Both the position numbers and the translations under genes were made by a program. DNA of 64,000 nucleotides from Immersiella caudata. Its lineage: Eukaryota; Ascomycota; Sordariomycetes; Sordariales; Lasiosphaeriaceae. The stretch spans positions 5,890,001-5,954,000 of the forward strand of contig JAULSU010000003.1 of the NCBI GenBank assembly GCA_030512335.1. The letters run 5' to 3'. Position 1 is the first letter of the stretch. Every line of letters begins with the position of its first letter. The notes below the pieces were generated by a model, which worked only from the letters and a program-made list of their open reading frames with translations, had not been told where the DNA came from and made no database searches. Shown in pieces: positions 32,374-43,332 of this stretch.

Positions 32374-33418
32374 ACTATAAGCTTCTACTCGGCAGTCTAA
32401 TACCGCATTCCGCGGAGGCCTTTATTAATCCTCAGCCAATAAAAGAGGGCTTTAAAGGTCGTCTTACTTATTCGGAACAGGTCTTTAAATTGCTTCTCCA
32501 AGCCGTTGTGAAGGCGTGAGGCAAACCGGCGCGCGCCTTGAGGCCCATCTGGATGTATAACTTCACAAACCGCTGGTCGAGTTCTGGGTTGGCGCGCCTC
32601 CTTAGTGTTATAGATAATAGTCCCCAGGAACGTGTGGGCGGCCAGTCCAGCTGCCAGAATAAACAAAATCGCCATGGGAGGCTTATCGGTTAGAAGGTCA
32701 TTTTATTTAGGAGTAAATCTCTATGGAAAACACATCACCGGCCAGCTTTACGACGTCCTCGCGTGTTCACTCGCATTCTCGTTGCTTCTTACTGCGCAGA
32801 CCAGGGCCCTGTCGCCAATTTTGGCCACTTTTCGCGAAAAGAGGCCCCTGAAAAGCGAGATTTAAGTATTCGCTAAAACTCCAAAAAACGGCAGTATTCG
32901 GCCATCACGGCCCAGTTTTCTGGCTTCTTACAGTTAGCCGCGGCTTGCATTAGCTTGGTACATTGGCTCCAGGGGGGGGTCAGGGGTGGTGGGCAGCTTC
33001 CCATTTTTCAGGCGAAAAGTGCTGCCAAAAACGGGAAAGCGTCCCGGAAAACACTGTCTTGGCATGCGGTGGGGGCTCGCTTTTGGCGAAAAGCGATGAA
33101 AAGTGGCCAGTTTTCGCGAGAAGATCAGACCCTAAAGGAGCAGCGCCTCGCAGTACCGGTCGATGCAGCGTTCGCCCCCAAATACTGCTACCGTCTGAAA
33201 ACGCAATGCAACCCTACCAGACTAGCGTGGATGTACTATTGGTCTTGCGGTTCGGTAGCTGCGGGGTCGAAAGAAGTGAAACACGAAACGGAATGCATAT
33301 AACTAGGCACCAGCCTCCTCTTTGAAGTGCCCCCGCCTGGGGTATCGTTTCTGCCCAGCCGAGACTTAGCTTGACCTTGCCCATTCATTTTTCATAATTC
33401 ATGGTGGGATAGCACGAA

Positions 33419-36066
33419 ATGTCGTCGATCCAGAGACGCTACTCGGCACCAGACCTGCGGGAAGCGGAAACAGTTGGGCTGGGTTTCGTCCCGGCCGGCT
33501 CCAGCGTCGCATCGGATCGGACCGAGACCGCACAGGCACCGAATCTCTCCCAAGAGTTGTACAGGTCGCTCCATTTGTCAACGCAGACCAAATCTATTCG
33601 CGTCTTGGATCTTCAGCCGTCCTTGTCGGAGAGCCGAGACGACCCCATCCGAGGACGGCTTCGCGTTGTCCACCTTACCGAGGATCCCGGTTTCGTCGCC
33701 CTGTCCTACGTCTGGGGCCGGCCATCTCGGTCGCCACGTGCGGTATATTGCAATGACATCCCCATCAGCGTCACCAAAAACTGCTGGGACGCTTTGTGGC
33801 ACCTGCGCGACCCCATCTTGGGTCGGGGTCGCGCCCGCAATACAGATGGCTCCATCACCCTGTGGATTGACTCCATCTGCATCAACCAATCCGACAAGAC
33901 CGAGAAGGACAGCCAGATCCCGTTGATGAACGACATCTACAGCGGCGCCAGGTCGGTGTGCGTTTGGCTTGGGACAGGAACGCCCGAAACCGACTCGGTC
34001 ATCGAATATCTGAAAGGCGCCGGGTGGCAAAGGCTGCTCGAGCAAAACGACGACAGCGAAGACTCCCTGTACCGGATGCCGGGTTTTCTAGCAGCCTTTT
34101 GGGCGGCCTTGGATTGCAAGGTCATGAAACCCATCATGACGCCAGGACAGCTGTCGCCCTTTATCCTTCGCCGCGTATTTCGACCACCTGGCAGCGCGAT
34201 GTGCTTCCCTGACGGCCTGAACATCTCAACGGATGCGGTCGCGCAGTTCTTGACGAAAAAATGGACTCAGCGCATCTGGACGTTTCAGGAGGCGGTTCTA
34301 GCACGGGACCTCTGGTTCTGCTGCGGCACGCGGCAGATCGACTGGCGCTCTCTGGTCTACGCGACTACGTACCTTGAATGGGCCAACCGAAACTTCGAAA
34401 TCGACCGGTTTCCCGGCGATGCGTGCGATAGGTGGCGGGGGCTCATCGCCTTGTGGCTATTTGTCCACCGGCCGCGCCATCAAGCCAGCCCTCTCGGCGA
34501 TGCGATGAACAGCGGCGTCGTTATCCTTGGCGACGCCATGGATGACTATCTCGCCTTCCTCCGTCACGTCCGCAGTCTTATCCGAGGGTTTACCTACTTC
34601 AATATGATTCTGGGCATTTTTTGCTATCTCTTCGCCGGGGTCGTTTGGTACATTCGCGGCCCGTCAGACTCTGGCCGCGTGGCCGCCTCAGTCATCATGG
34701 CAATAGTGGGCACCTTCATCGTGTTCGCGGCATGGGTATACCGCGGACAACCACTCTTACGAGATAGCCCACGGCGGGATGCTAGGCACGATCTGGACAT
34801 GAGCAGCATCATCGCCCGGGAGATTCACAGCCGCAGGGCCACGATGGCTGAAGACAAATCGTACGGTGTGCATGCGGTGGTGGGATGCTTGGGAATGCAG
34901 CTTTCTCCACCAAGTGCATCTTTGGCCTACGGAGATCTCTGCAGGGAGCTCTTCGTTCAGCTCCTGGGATCAAGTCAAAACCCAAACATCCTTCTTTGCG
35001 TTTCTCAACCTCCGGCAGGTCAGCCATCTTGGGTGCCGGACTGGAGTATGGACCGGAGGTCCCTCTGGATCAAAATGGAGGATTTCCCTCGCAGAGGTCA
35101 GTTACCCTGGTACCTCGAAACCCCTTCGACTTAGTTCCCATAATCTAATACGCGAGTAATAACCCAGTGAGCACTCGGCAATGGCCCGCCCTTTTCCAAA
35201 TCGGCAGCCAAAGGAGAACTCGCGCTCGGCAACTCTCCCGTTCTGTGGATACGTGGGGCAACTGCACACCCTTGAAGAAAGAATTCCCCGAAGCCATCTT
35301 TGCGCTCCGTAATGGCGACCGAGAACTAGTCTTGCGAGGCTTCCACCTGCATCAGGTCTCGTGGTGCGGTGGGCCGTTCCTCGGGGGCGGGGCGACTGAA
35401 GCGCAGCGCAGCGTCCAAGTGCATGACTGGGAAATCTTTGCGAAGGCTATTTGGGAGGGGTATGGAAGGTATCGACAGTCTTCGATGCATTACCTGTTCG
35501 AGGGGCGCATATACCAGAGGAAAACTGGACTGGCCAACGGCAACATACAGTACTACCATGAACAGGTTAAAGCATGGGTCGATTTCATCGACAAATACGC
35601 CCAGCTGGAGCCAAATCATGCTTTGGATCTTCTCATGGAACCTGAAAATCAAGCAATACGGAGTTTGCACAACTGGGTTGCCAGGAAACTCGCCAACACG
35701 CAAAGATCCTTGTTCATCAGCGATGTCACCCGTACGGAAAGGCCCTTTTTCGTCAACGACCCGCGTTACCACTTCAAGAGTGGCGGCGTGTTTGGCAACT
35801 GTCCAGCCCACACACAAGCTGGGGATCGAATCATCCTGTCGGCCGGTGTTTCGGCGCCGCTCGTTCTCCGCCCCCTGGGCGAGCCGAACAAGTATCGTCT
35901 AGTAGGCTTTGCCATCTTCTACGAGCCGGCACGCTACGGGAACGAATTCGAGCAGTCGGCGTTTGAGATTCCTAGAAAGACTATACACAAGGGGGATTAT
36001 TTTGCTGCCTGTATGGATGAGTACAAATCAGGGTCCAAGGCTTTGGAGGAGTTCATCTTATGCTAA
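33419..36066 (+). CDS. HET-domain protein (HET-2), intact
   Basis: Two exons, 33419-35096 and 35168-36066, encode 858 residues. The 71-bp intron starts GTCAGT, has a CTAAT branch site and ends CAG; splicing joins G|TG in phase. The HET domain starts at LSYVWG (residues 95-100), continues through VTKNCWDALWHLR and LWIDSICINQ (149-158) to VCVWLGTGT, then IWTFQEAVLARD. Two hydrophobic helices follow at about residues 390-440 (YFNMILGIFCYLFAGVVWYI and VIMAIVGTFIVFAAWVY), which suggests membrane association. The C-terminal exon has the usual LVGFAIFYE tail. HET proteins control vegetative incompatibility and related cell death. It begins 284 bp from the Harbinger end and appears undamaged. Confidence 0.88.
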
Positions 36067-36404
36067 GGCCGTCCTTAGGGGATCCTGAGTCTTTACAGCT
36101 ATCATACAGGTACATTCAGTGTCTGACTATTGAGGTGCCTGATGTCTTTTACGCCCGCTCCGTGACTACGCTATCTAAGGCACAGGCATGTACAGGTCAG
36201 TACATGCGCTAAGCAGGTTAAAGCAGCGGCAGCATAGGCGTATCTGCGAAACGGTAAGTTTTTTTTTTTTTTTGATGAGTAGATTCGTCTTCTATACTGG
36301 GCCGATATACATCTCCGCTTCGACTCCCAACGACCTCTGGGTATTCCTATTGTGTGTATTCCGTCTCGCCGCCGCCCGTGTCGGCCGATAGGAGGTGTGG
36401 CTGG
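36067..36404. other. Intergenic, 3' of HET-2
   Basis: Contains a run of 16 Ts at about 36258-36273 and no gene. Confidence 0.4.
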
Positions 36405-36576
36405 CTGTATGTGACACGGTTTTGGCGTGGAACCTCGAAGTGGCCTTGTGGGCGCTAACTTGGTTCAGATTCAATAATAATTGTTTATAGCCTCGAAGGT
36501 CCTTACGGAGGAAAGCAGAAGGGAGGTTCTTCGAGGGAGGCGTGTTATTTAAGTATAGGAGGCCCCGTAGGGTGAC
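36405..36576 (+). repeat. Partial copy of the possible fifth LTR family
   Basis: Begins TGTGACACGG and shares the GTGGCC...GGGCGCT and AATAATTGT words with 16170-16482. The copy is cut at 36576 by an LTR of family 2. Confidence 0.35.
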
Positions 36577-37075
36577 TGTTACGACCTTAGCCTGTCGACA
36601 GTCGGTCGGCAGGGTCGCTAGATAGGTTGGGTGGGGCAGAGAGGAGTAACACAGAGGCAAGTCCTTACAGACAAGGGTTCACTGGTTAATGGCGGTTGTA
36701 TATCACTATAAGACAGAACAACACTTTAAGTGTTGGTGCAGTAAGATATAATTAAAGTCGGTTTAATTAACAAGCGAATACTTACGTAAGGAACAGAAGG
36801 TTCCTCACACCATCGTGGGTACAATGATGGCTATTTATACTAACTAGTGGAGATATAACTTATACCTTGATCACTCTGATCTGTTACTCTGTCCTTTAGT
36901 GTTTACAGATCACAGAGCAAGTGCTCTATAGGTCTACACTTACTCCTTAATAAAGTAGATTCCTTAGCACAGATCACACAGTGTTAAGTAGTTGCTACAC
37001 GGTGCCTTGTACTGTGGCGCCTGCGGGGACACGTCGGTCCGTTCCGGCCATAAGGGTGGCCCGCAGGTTGTCACA
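36577..37075 (-). mobile_element. LTR family 2, copy 2
   Basis: Reverse orientation, TGTTACGACC at 36577 and GGTTGTCACA at 37075. Keeps the GTGAGGAAC stem. The flanks GTGAC and CCTTA do not match, so this is either a rearranged copy or one end of a lost longer element. Confidence 0.8.
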
Positions 37076-37614
37076 CCTTAGCGTAAAGGGCATTATAATA
37101 ATATTATTAACTATGTAAAAAAACTCTCCCAGTTACCTAATATACGTTATTTAAAAGAAAACACACACAGGGCGGTGAAAAAAGTAATAACCCGTGTGAG
37201 ATTTAAACCTATAACCTCTCGCTAAAAAATCTCCACCCTTGTGATAAAGCCTGGCCTATTTACAAAAGATAACGGAGAGTAAGTACACTAACCACTACAC
37301 TAACGGACCATTTTATTATTATAACTCACCTTTATTATTATAATCCTTAACCCTAGTAACCGGTTTACCTTCCCCAGAACGGATCTAAATAGCCATTAAT
37401 ACCACGGTTAAGCTAAGGAAGTAATAACCTACCCTAAGAAGTGGTTATTACCAGTTACAGTAACCCTGTAATTATACCACCATTAAGGAACACACCCTAG
37501 TCCAGGTCTTTAGTAAGCCCCAGCTCTAAAGATTCCGGAGCCACTAAAGTCTACTACTACTCCTCTTTATAAAAGATTACCAGTTTATAACTAAATAACT
37601 TATCCACGTGATAT
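37076..37614. other. AT-rich relic with tRNA-like segment
   Basis: Unidentified AT-rich sequence. On the minus strand from 37309 to about 37189 there is a tRNA-like stretch. It has a GGTCCGT/ACGGGTT acceptor-type pairing with wobbles, an A-box-like TAGTGTAGTGGTTAG and a degraded B-box GGTTTAAATCT that would be GGTTCGAATCT before one change. It could be a decayed tRNA gene or the head of a SINE. Confidence 0.3.
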
Positions 37615-38114
37615 TGACTCGGGGCGATCGTTCCGATCGCCCCTTGTGGTTCTTTTGGGTGTTTTTTTTGTGCATATCGCTGTAACCATTTTGTAATTAG
37701 CGAAGTTTTGGCGCGCGCCGTCAAGGCCGCGCCGCGTGGTTCTTCGAACCGTGTTTCTTCTCCAGGCAGGTGAACGAAGAAGAAAAAGGAGGATATCGGC
37801 GATTTCACCACAAGTTATCCCTACTTGGTTGTTCCTACTTGGTTATCCCTACTTAGTTATCCCTACTTGGTTATCCCTACTTGGTTATCCCTATTTGGTT
37901 ATCCCTACTTAGTTATCCCTATTTAGTTATCCCTACTTAGTTATATGCCTCCCTCCAGGTCAGTCCTTATTTTTACACGTCAGTTCCACACGTGCTCCTT
38001 TAATCGGAGAGGGAGCTACTTTACTGGCGGCCATACTGGCCGCCATTGGTGTTCTTGGGGGTGGTTCTATTCTTTTGTGCCCTGAGTCTTATGGTGCATC
38101 ACCGCACCTGTTCA
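37615..38114 (+). mobile_element. RYRY-family solo LTR-like element, copy E
   Basis: 500 bp, plus-oriented, flanked by ATAT (37611-37614 and 38115-38118). About nine minisatellite units at 37815-37946. The left palindrome arms GGGGCGATCG/CGATCGCCCC are intact. Confidence 0.9.
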
Positions 38115-38299
38115 ATATGTAAAAGCCTTTTATTAATCCTTTAGCTAAAGCAGCTTTATTAACGTATCTCTCTTCTTGTTATCTAGACGCTTTTTCTTTA
38201 CTAAAACCCCTTAAAGCACGGAAATGTTATTTCTATATACGTTATAATTAAAGTACACCTAATTACCCACGTTAATACAGCTTTTATAAAACTTACTTT

Positions 38300-38992
38300 T
38301 GTTGCTTTGTAGCACTCTACAGGCCTGTATTACAGCGCCTGAGAGCCTGTGGGAGCCTGTAGTACAGTGCTCCGGTCAGGGGAAGAAATGCGAGTACAGT
38401 GCTCCGGAGGAGCGCTGTAAGGTACGATAGCAGAGCTTACTAAGGTGCTGAAGGAAGTAAACAAAGGCCTGTACTACAGAGCCTAAAAGACAAGTTACAG
38501 CGGACTATACGCTGTAAAACAGAAGGTTTCAGTGAACTCTGCACTGTAATAACAACTGTATTGCTTGTGAATTGCTTGCTTCAGTAAGTAGTACTTAACT
38601 GAAGGAAGTAAATTGCTTGCTTAAGAGGAAAGCTAATTACAGGAGAGGAGATGGCTAGTTATAGGCTGTGGGAGCTCTAGAATGGAAATTCCAGAGCTTT
38701 CTACTACTAATACAATAATAGAATAGTATGGTGGAGGCTCTCCACAGGCCTTGTAATCACTGATGTGGCCTCAGAAGGTTGTGGAAGCCTGTGGGCTTCC
38801 AGAGCCTTCTGTGGCCCCCTGAAGGCCCTGAGGCCTTCTGGATTCCAGAAGGTTCGAAGCCACATTGTGGCTAGTGGGTGGTGGCTGCAGGTGCAGGGTA
38901 CCCAGTGGGTGCAGGGTACCCAGCGCCTTCCTCACTGGCAGGCCCTGTAAATACAGGGCCTCTTTAGCGCTCTCAGAGGCTAGAATTTAACA
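38300..38992 (+). mobile_element. Solo LTR, family 3, copy 3
   Basis: 693 bp, TGTTGCTTTG to ATTTAACA, flanked by the exact duplication ACTTT (38295-38299 and 38993-38997). A 19-bp internal direct duplication near 38890-38920 (GTGCAGGGTACCCA twice) explains its greater length than the other copies. Confidence 0.93.
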
Positions 38993-39244
38993 ACTTTTAT
39001 TAGCCACCTTGTATTCTAGGTTTAGCCGGTTGTAACGTAAACACTTTACAGGTATAGCAATCCCGAAAATCCAAATAAATTTAACGCTTTTAATACAACG
39101 GTTAAAGGAAGAAGGAGGGCAGAGTTTTTAAGTTTTTCCTAAGTATTTCTTAATCGCGTCAGCAGATATAATTATAATTATTAAAAGGGGGAAGTTACCG
39201 TTAAAAGTCCTTTATGGAAAAAGAATATTAAAGAGGGGGGATCG
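38993..39244. other. AT-rich relic, host of LTR copy 38300
   Basis: Joined across the LTR with 38119-38299 this reads as AT-rich degraded sequence with no assignable protein. Likely an old, RIP-damaged transposon. Confidence 0.35.
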
Positions 39245-39722
39245 TGTGACGACTTACGGGTTACCCTTATAGGCCGGAACAGACCGACGTATCCCCGCAG
39301 GCACTACTATACATAACATAATAGGACAGGACATAGCACACTGTGTGATCACTCTACTTAACGTTAAAAGGAATAATTATATTAAGCACCGCTTAACTTA
39401 ATTAACACTAAAAAGAGTGATTAAAGTGATCAAGGTATAAGTTATATTCCACTAGTTAGTATAAATAGCTATTATCATACCCATGATAATGTAAGGAACC
39501 TTCTATTCCTCACGTAAGTATTCACTTGTTAATTAAACCAACTTCGATTATATCCTACTGCACTAACACTTAAAGTGTTGTTCTGTCTTATAGTAACATA
39601 TAACCACCATTGACCAGTGAACCCCCGTCTGTAAGGACTTGCCTCTGTATTATTCCTCTCTCCCCTACCCTGCATCCCCAGCGACCCTACCAACCGGTAG
39701 TCGACAGGTAGAGGTTGTAACA
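39245..39722 (+). mobile_element. LTR family 2, copy 3
   Basis: TGTGACGACTTACGGG to GAGGTTGTAACA. It shows more transitions than the other two copies (for example CCTGCGGG to CTTACGGG). Flanks GATCG and GGGTA do not match. Confidence 0.8.
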
Positions 39723-40019
39723 GGGTACTGCAAGTAGTAGAACGGTACTTGTATTCTAAGGTTTTTATTAAAAATTATTAAAGTGACTTAAATAAGTAAA
39801 AGTGTGACAATTAGTAGAGAATTACATATGTTACATTCACACCACTACTGTAAAGTGAGAGAAAGGGGTAGGGAATATAAACCGTCGAAGCCACCTAATC
39901 CAGCAGCAGATACCGCTGGATTGGAAGGGTAAAACCGCGTTACCACTAAGACTAATGGTATAATTTCAGTGTCGCGGCTTTCCCCACCAGGTTAGGTGGT
40001 ATTTAAGGCGGTAATTAAC
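39723..40019. other. AT-rich sequence between two LTRs
   Basis: No gene recognised. Contains a CCACCTAATCCAGCAGC/GCTGGATTGG partial inverted repeat near 39890-39930. Confidence 0.35.
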
Positions 40020-40255
40020 TGTCAGAAAGAACGGGGTTCAGGGGGCCCTGGGCTTCTGGTCAGCGAAGCTGACTGGATGCCTGGCACCGCCTGAACGCCA
40101 GTCAGCCTCAGCCATGGTGTTGACGAAGCTGAATCCTACGAAGTGGTCTATAAAGAAGGAGGTTCTGGCTGAAAGCCAGAACCTCCACAAGCAATACAAA
40201 CAAGCCAATTGCTACCCATCGTTTCCACCCATTCCAAGGTGCAGTGTTTCTGACA
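40020..40255 (+). mobile_element. LTR family 4, copy 3
   Basis: TGTCAGAAAGAACGGGG to GTGTTTCTGACA, with 9-bp inverted ends (TGTCAGAAA). Contains the CTATAAAG box and hairpin. It marks the point where the kinase-like gene on the minus strand is cut off. Flanks TTAAC and GAACC do not match. Confidence 0.85.
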
Positions 40256-42247
40256 GAACCGCCAGGAGGACGGTGTCGACGGCGCCCCCGACCGTGATGA
40301 CGAGGTAAGCAATCGCACCAACGAGCAAGACGGGGATGCCCCCGACAAACCCCACAACAGGTACAAGCCATGGCTTTATCGAGATGCGATCCGCGAGGGA
40401 AGTAATGGTGTGCAACTGCCCCAGCACATCTTCCTTCGGCCACGACCGTTCCATATATGGCTCATCCTTAAACCAATCGTCATCGTAGATGGGAAAACGA
40501 TCCTGGGTTTCCCCTCCAGCGGCGTCCGGGCCATCCAAAACGATCCGAGACATGGTGTACTCGGTGAGATCTAGGTCTGTCGAGAGGCGGTCCTCCCAGC
40601 CGGAGTGGGAGCCGGAGCGGGTGCAGTGGCGTGATATTTTTCGAGGCGTGACCACGGCTTCGGCTTTCTCTCGGCGGGTGCGCGAAGCGTGTCAGCAAAT
40701 ACGCTGTTGATGCCGTCGGCTAGTTGTGTGTTTTGCCCCGGATACCACCACCGCCCATAACCGAACAGCTTGTTTGTCGCATCCGTTGCCAGAACAGCCG
40801 GATCGCGGTCCCCGTCCAGGTCTGGTAGCGGGTCTCCTCGCAGGTGAAATGCACTCCACACCACGAGGCTGTACACGTACAAGTCGCATCTCTTGTGGCC
40901 CTCCTGGCCCATAGGCTTTGCTGTCTCTCCCGGGGGCGGCCATGCCTTTGTCCCCATATAGTCGTACTCGGTCGTTCCGCTCGCCCAGGGAGTGCTCTCC
41001 TCTTGGGCCCTGCCAAAGTCGCACAGTTTTGCGACCCATCGTTTTGGGCCATCCTTGAAGATCAGAATGTTGCGCGGCTTGAGGTCTCCGTGCGTGATGT
41101 TTGCCTCGTGGAGGCTCTCGAGGCCACCACCGATGTCGACGCAGAGAAGACGCACAACCTCGTACGGATCTTCTTTAAGCCCAGAGACGTGCGCAGCCCA
41201 GTCAAGGCTAGCCTTCACCGGAATCTTGGGGACTTTGATCTTGACCTTGCACCGCCATCGTCTTCGGCGGCGCGCTCCAAAGTGTGTTTGCGCCCTTGCA
41301 GAGCCAGCGCGCCCGGCCCTCCTCCACCAGCCCAGGATCTGAAGTGGCCGCGCCGAGTGGCCGCGCCGGCGGTGGCGGGTCGGGTGCTTGCAGGAACAGG
41401 AACAGTCCTCCTGCAAGAAGTCAAACAGGTCCTTCCGGGCACGCTCGAGCACGAGCAGGGGCATCTGGACAGCGCGGCAGCACATGCTCGTCTCTTCCTC
41501 AATCGTGTCCAGACAGAGGCCCCAGCCGACGATCTAAACGATATTTGGGTTGCGCCGGAACCTGTCTGACACGAGCGTCATGACCTCGCGCTCAGCCGCC
41601 CCGAAGCGACGGGCGAGGGCGTTTGCATCTTCTTTGCTCGACGGCGTCTTCTCGTTAAGCAGCTTTTGGTGGCGCTTAATGGCGACCTCCTGCAGCGGAT
41701 ACCGCCTCCGCAGCTGCTCGCCGCCCGCACTATGGTAATCCTTTGCACAAGTTGCCGTGATGCCGACTTCCCACACGTCTAACCCCGATCGGTCTGGACT
41801 ACCCCTGATGCCCCGTTGATCACGCCTAGAAGCTAAAAGCCGGGCTTGCATCTTCCAAATAGCCTTGCGCCTAAAGAGCGACAGAGCCAACGCAGAAACG
41901 CCATCGTAAACACGGGACCATGCCATGATATCCTCGACATTAGCGGTGATCGAGGTGATGAGTCGAGGGGGAGGGACGGTTTCGTTGCGCCCAGCGCGTC
42001 GCTTGGAGAGCAATGTTGACCCAGCAAGTGCTGCAGGTTCTTCCTTCCTCGTTCGCTCGCTGTCAGTTAGGAAGAAGTATTGTCGTTGTCGCTGATCAAA
42101 GAGAGACGCAAGGGTGGGGATCGCGTGAGGCCCTAGGCCGGCATTGGTCGTTGAAGCGGCTGATTCGGAATTGCTTCCTGTTTAGCTAGGGGCAGAGGGT
42201 TGGGCTTGGGTTTCTGTTGTGGTTGCAGCTTGGGTTGATGAGGCCAT
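40256..42247 (-). pseudogene. Protein-kinase-like gene, broken
   Basis: Read from ATG 42247 (MASSTQAATTTETQAQPS), the frame meets TAA at 42182-42184 and TAG at 41534-41536. Both are single transitions from Gln codons, and the same frame continues past each. Kinase motifs are clear: VAIKRHQ (Lys), NPNIV-IVGWGLC, LLVLERA hinge, THGDLKPRNIL catalytic loop and CDFGRAQEE. The loop carries HGD in place of HRD. Near 40600 the frame shifts; the tail contains a membrane segment (VPVVGFVGGIPVLLVGAIAYL) and is truncated by the LTR ending at 40255. Neighbouring HET genes suggest a role in non-self recognition, but that is inference. Confidence 0.78.
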
Positions 42248-43332
42248 TGTCACAACGACGGGGAACTGCCCTTCCACTCTGCGAGAGACGCTTCCAGTCT
42301 ACAATCCGGGGATTGGCTGATCGGACCGAGGCGTTGTGACAGGTTCGGGTCTGCACTTGAAACTCAGTTGAAAACAAGCAGGCAGGAAAGCCATCAAGAT
42401 TCCTTCATAAGAAAGAGCGATGGGGCAAACTGGGTATACCCAGGATGGCGTCAGGAAACAACAAGCCGAGCTCGGCTTTGGCGTGCCGCCCGTTCTTAAC
42501 ATGACATCGTGGCCTGCATTCAACCCACAACTTTTGTAAGGAGATAGCGTATAGAGCTACATCACTGGCTCTTCCGTTTTCTTTGACCATGAGTTCAATC
42601 CAATCGCTGGCCGGAGCCATGATGCTGCAGACAACCGAGCGCAATAATGCGCATCTAGACACATGTCCAATGCATACCCCGCGCTTGTCAAGGGTAGAGA
42701 ACGCGTTGCGATGGCTGTCAATCGCATAACCTCCAGTGCTTCTCCGTCAAGTTCGAGAGAGGGCATCTCGGGTCATCAACTTCAGATGCTACAGTTGCCG
42801 GATGAAACGGCCAAAAATGACGTAATTAGGATCAGGGGAAGGCCGAAGGGGCGAGGAAGGCACCACAAACCAAGGTCTCAATGCCAAGCAAAGTAAACCT
42901 GATCCTTGGGAGCTTGGCGATACGAACTTTGGTTGGATCGACCGCCGATTACGGAAGGACCACCTGGAAGCGCCGTACTGGGATGTTGCACTTGGCGCCA
43001 CGCATGGACACATTACGCGTCCGCGGTACTCTGCGGGGTTTTCCACTCTCGTCGCCGAGCCTCAAGCGTGGGTTGAAACGTTGAACGCATCATTGCCAGC
43101 CCGCCAAGAAGCAGCAAGCCAATCCCCGATAGCAGCCGGAATATACCCACCTTGGGAAGGTGTCGCTTTGTCATCAATTCCCATCATCCCGGAACTCGCG
43201 TCCGGGCCTTCAATTCTCATACGCAAACAAACCCATCCCATTCCACCGCAAACCATCGAGAACGGACCAGGAGCTCTTTCCTCGTCAACAGCCAGAAAAA
43301 AAAAGACAAAAAAAAAAGGGCGGGCCACCAAA
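42248..43332. other. Intergenic between kinase and dehydrogenase
   Basis: No gene supported; an A-rich leader (43290-43320) precedes the dehydrogenase start. Confidence 0.4.

Larger units (their letters stand above)
30820..32675 (-). pseudogene. RIP-degraded PIF/Harbinger (DDE_4) transposase
   Basis: Starts at 32675 with an intact N-terminal exon-like stretch (RPAVCEVIHPDGPQGARRF, FKDLFRISKTTFKALFYWL). It then reads on through two removable insertions (32157-32373 and 31613-32141), after which the frame joins as KLIVVLYIFNRGCNQ. Further on it shows GCIGAINGTYIRAYIKALE (first catalytic Asp region, here Asn), WFNRKGVIS-NVFAAV, YVLIGAEGLINDATLL, RYYVSDAGFNIRAGVV (second Asp) and KELYNLRYLRIRTVVERVFG followed by LIKRRF (third acidic residue). 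These are the DDE_Tnp_4 motifs in order. Stops are scattered throughout, mostly TAA/TAG where CAA/CAG/TGG is expected. Confidence 0.87.
27439..33132 (-). mobile_element. PIF/Harbinger-type DNA transposon with five nested insertions
   Basis: The left end GAGTCTGATCTTCTCGCG and right end (reverse complement GGGTCTGATCTTCTCGCG) match over 28 bp with one mismatch. Both sides carry the 3-bp duplication TAA (27436-27438 and 33133-33135), as in Harbinger elements. TTTTCGCGAAAA-type words recur near both ends. Removing the five inner insertions and their duplications leaves about 3.2 kb. This holds a minus-strand DDE_4 transposase (30820-32675) and a plus-strand second frame at 27721, the two-gene layout usual for this superfamily. 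The interior is RIP-like and AT-rich. Confidence 0.9.

Noticed and set aside
37189..37309. A functional tRNA gene
   Set aside because: The B box is degraded, the stems depend on wobbles and the length is too great. Kept only as a possible tRNA-derived relic.
36577..39722. Family-2 LTRs at 36577 and 39245 as the two ends of one retrotransposon
   Set aside because: They are in opposite orientation, have unrelated flanks, and enclose unrelated insertions rather than gag-pol.
8516..42247. A complete Starship element spanning the repeat-rich region
   Set aside because: Only a decayed DUF3435 fragment is visible. There is no intact captain at an edge and no defined terminal direct repeats.
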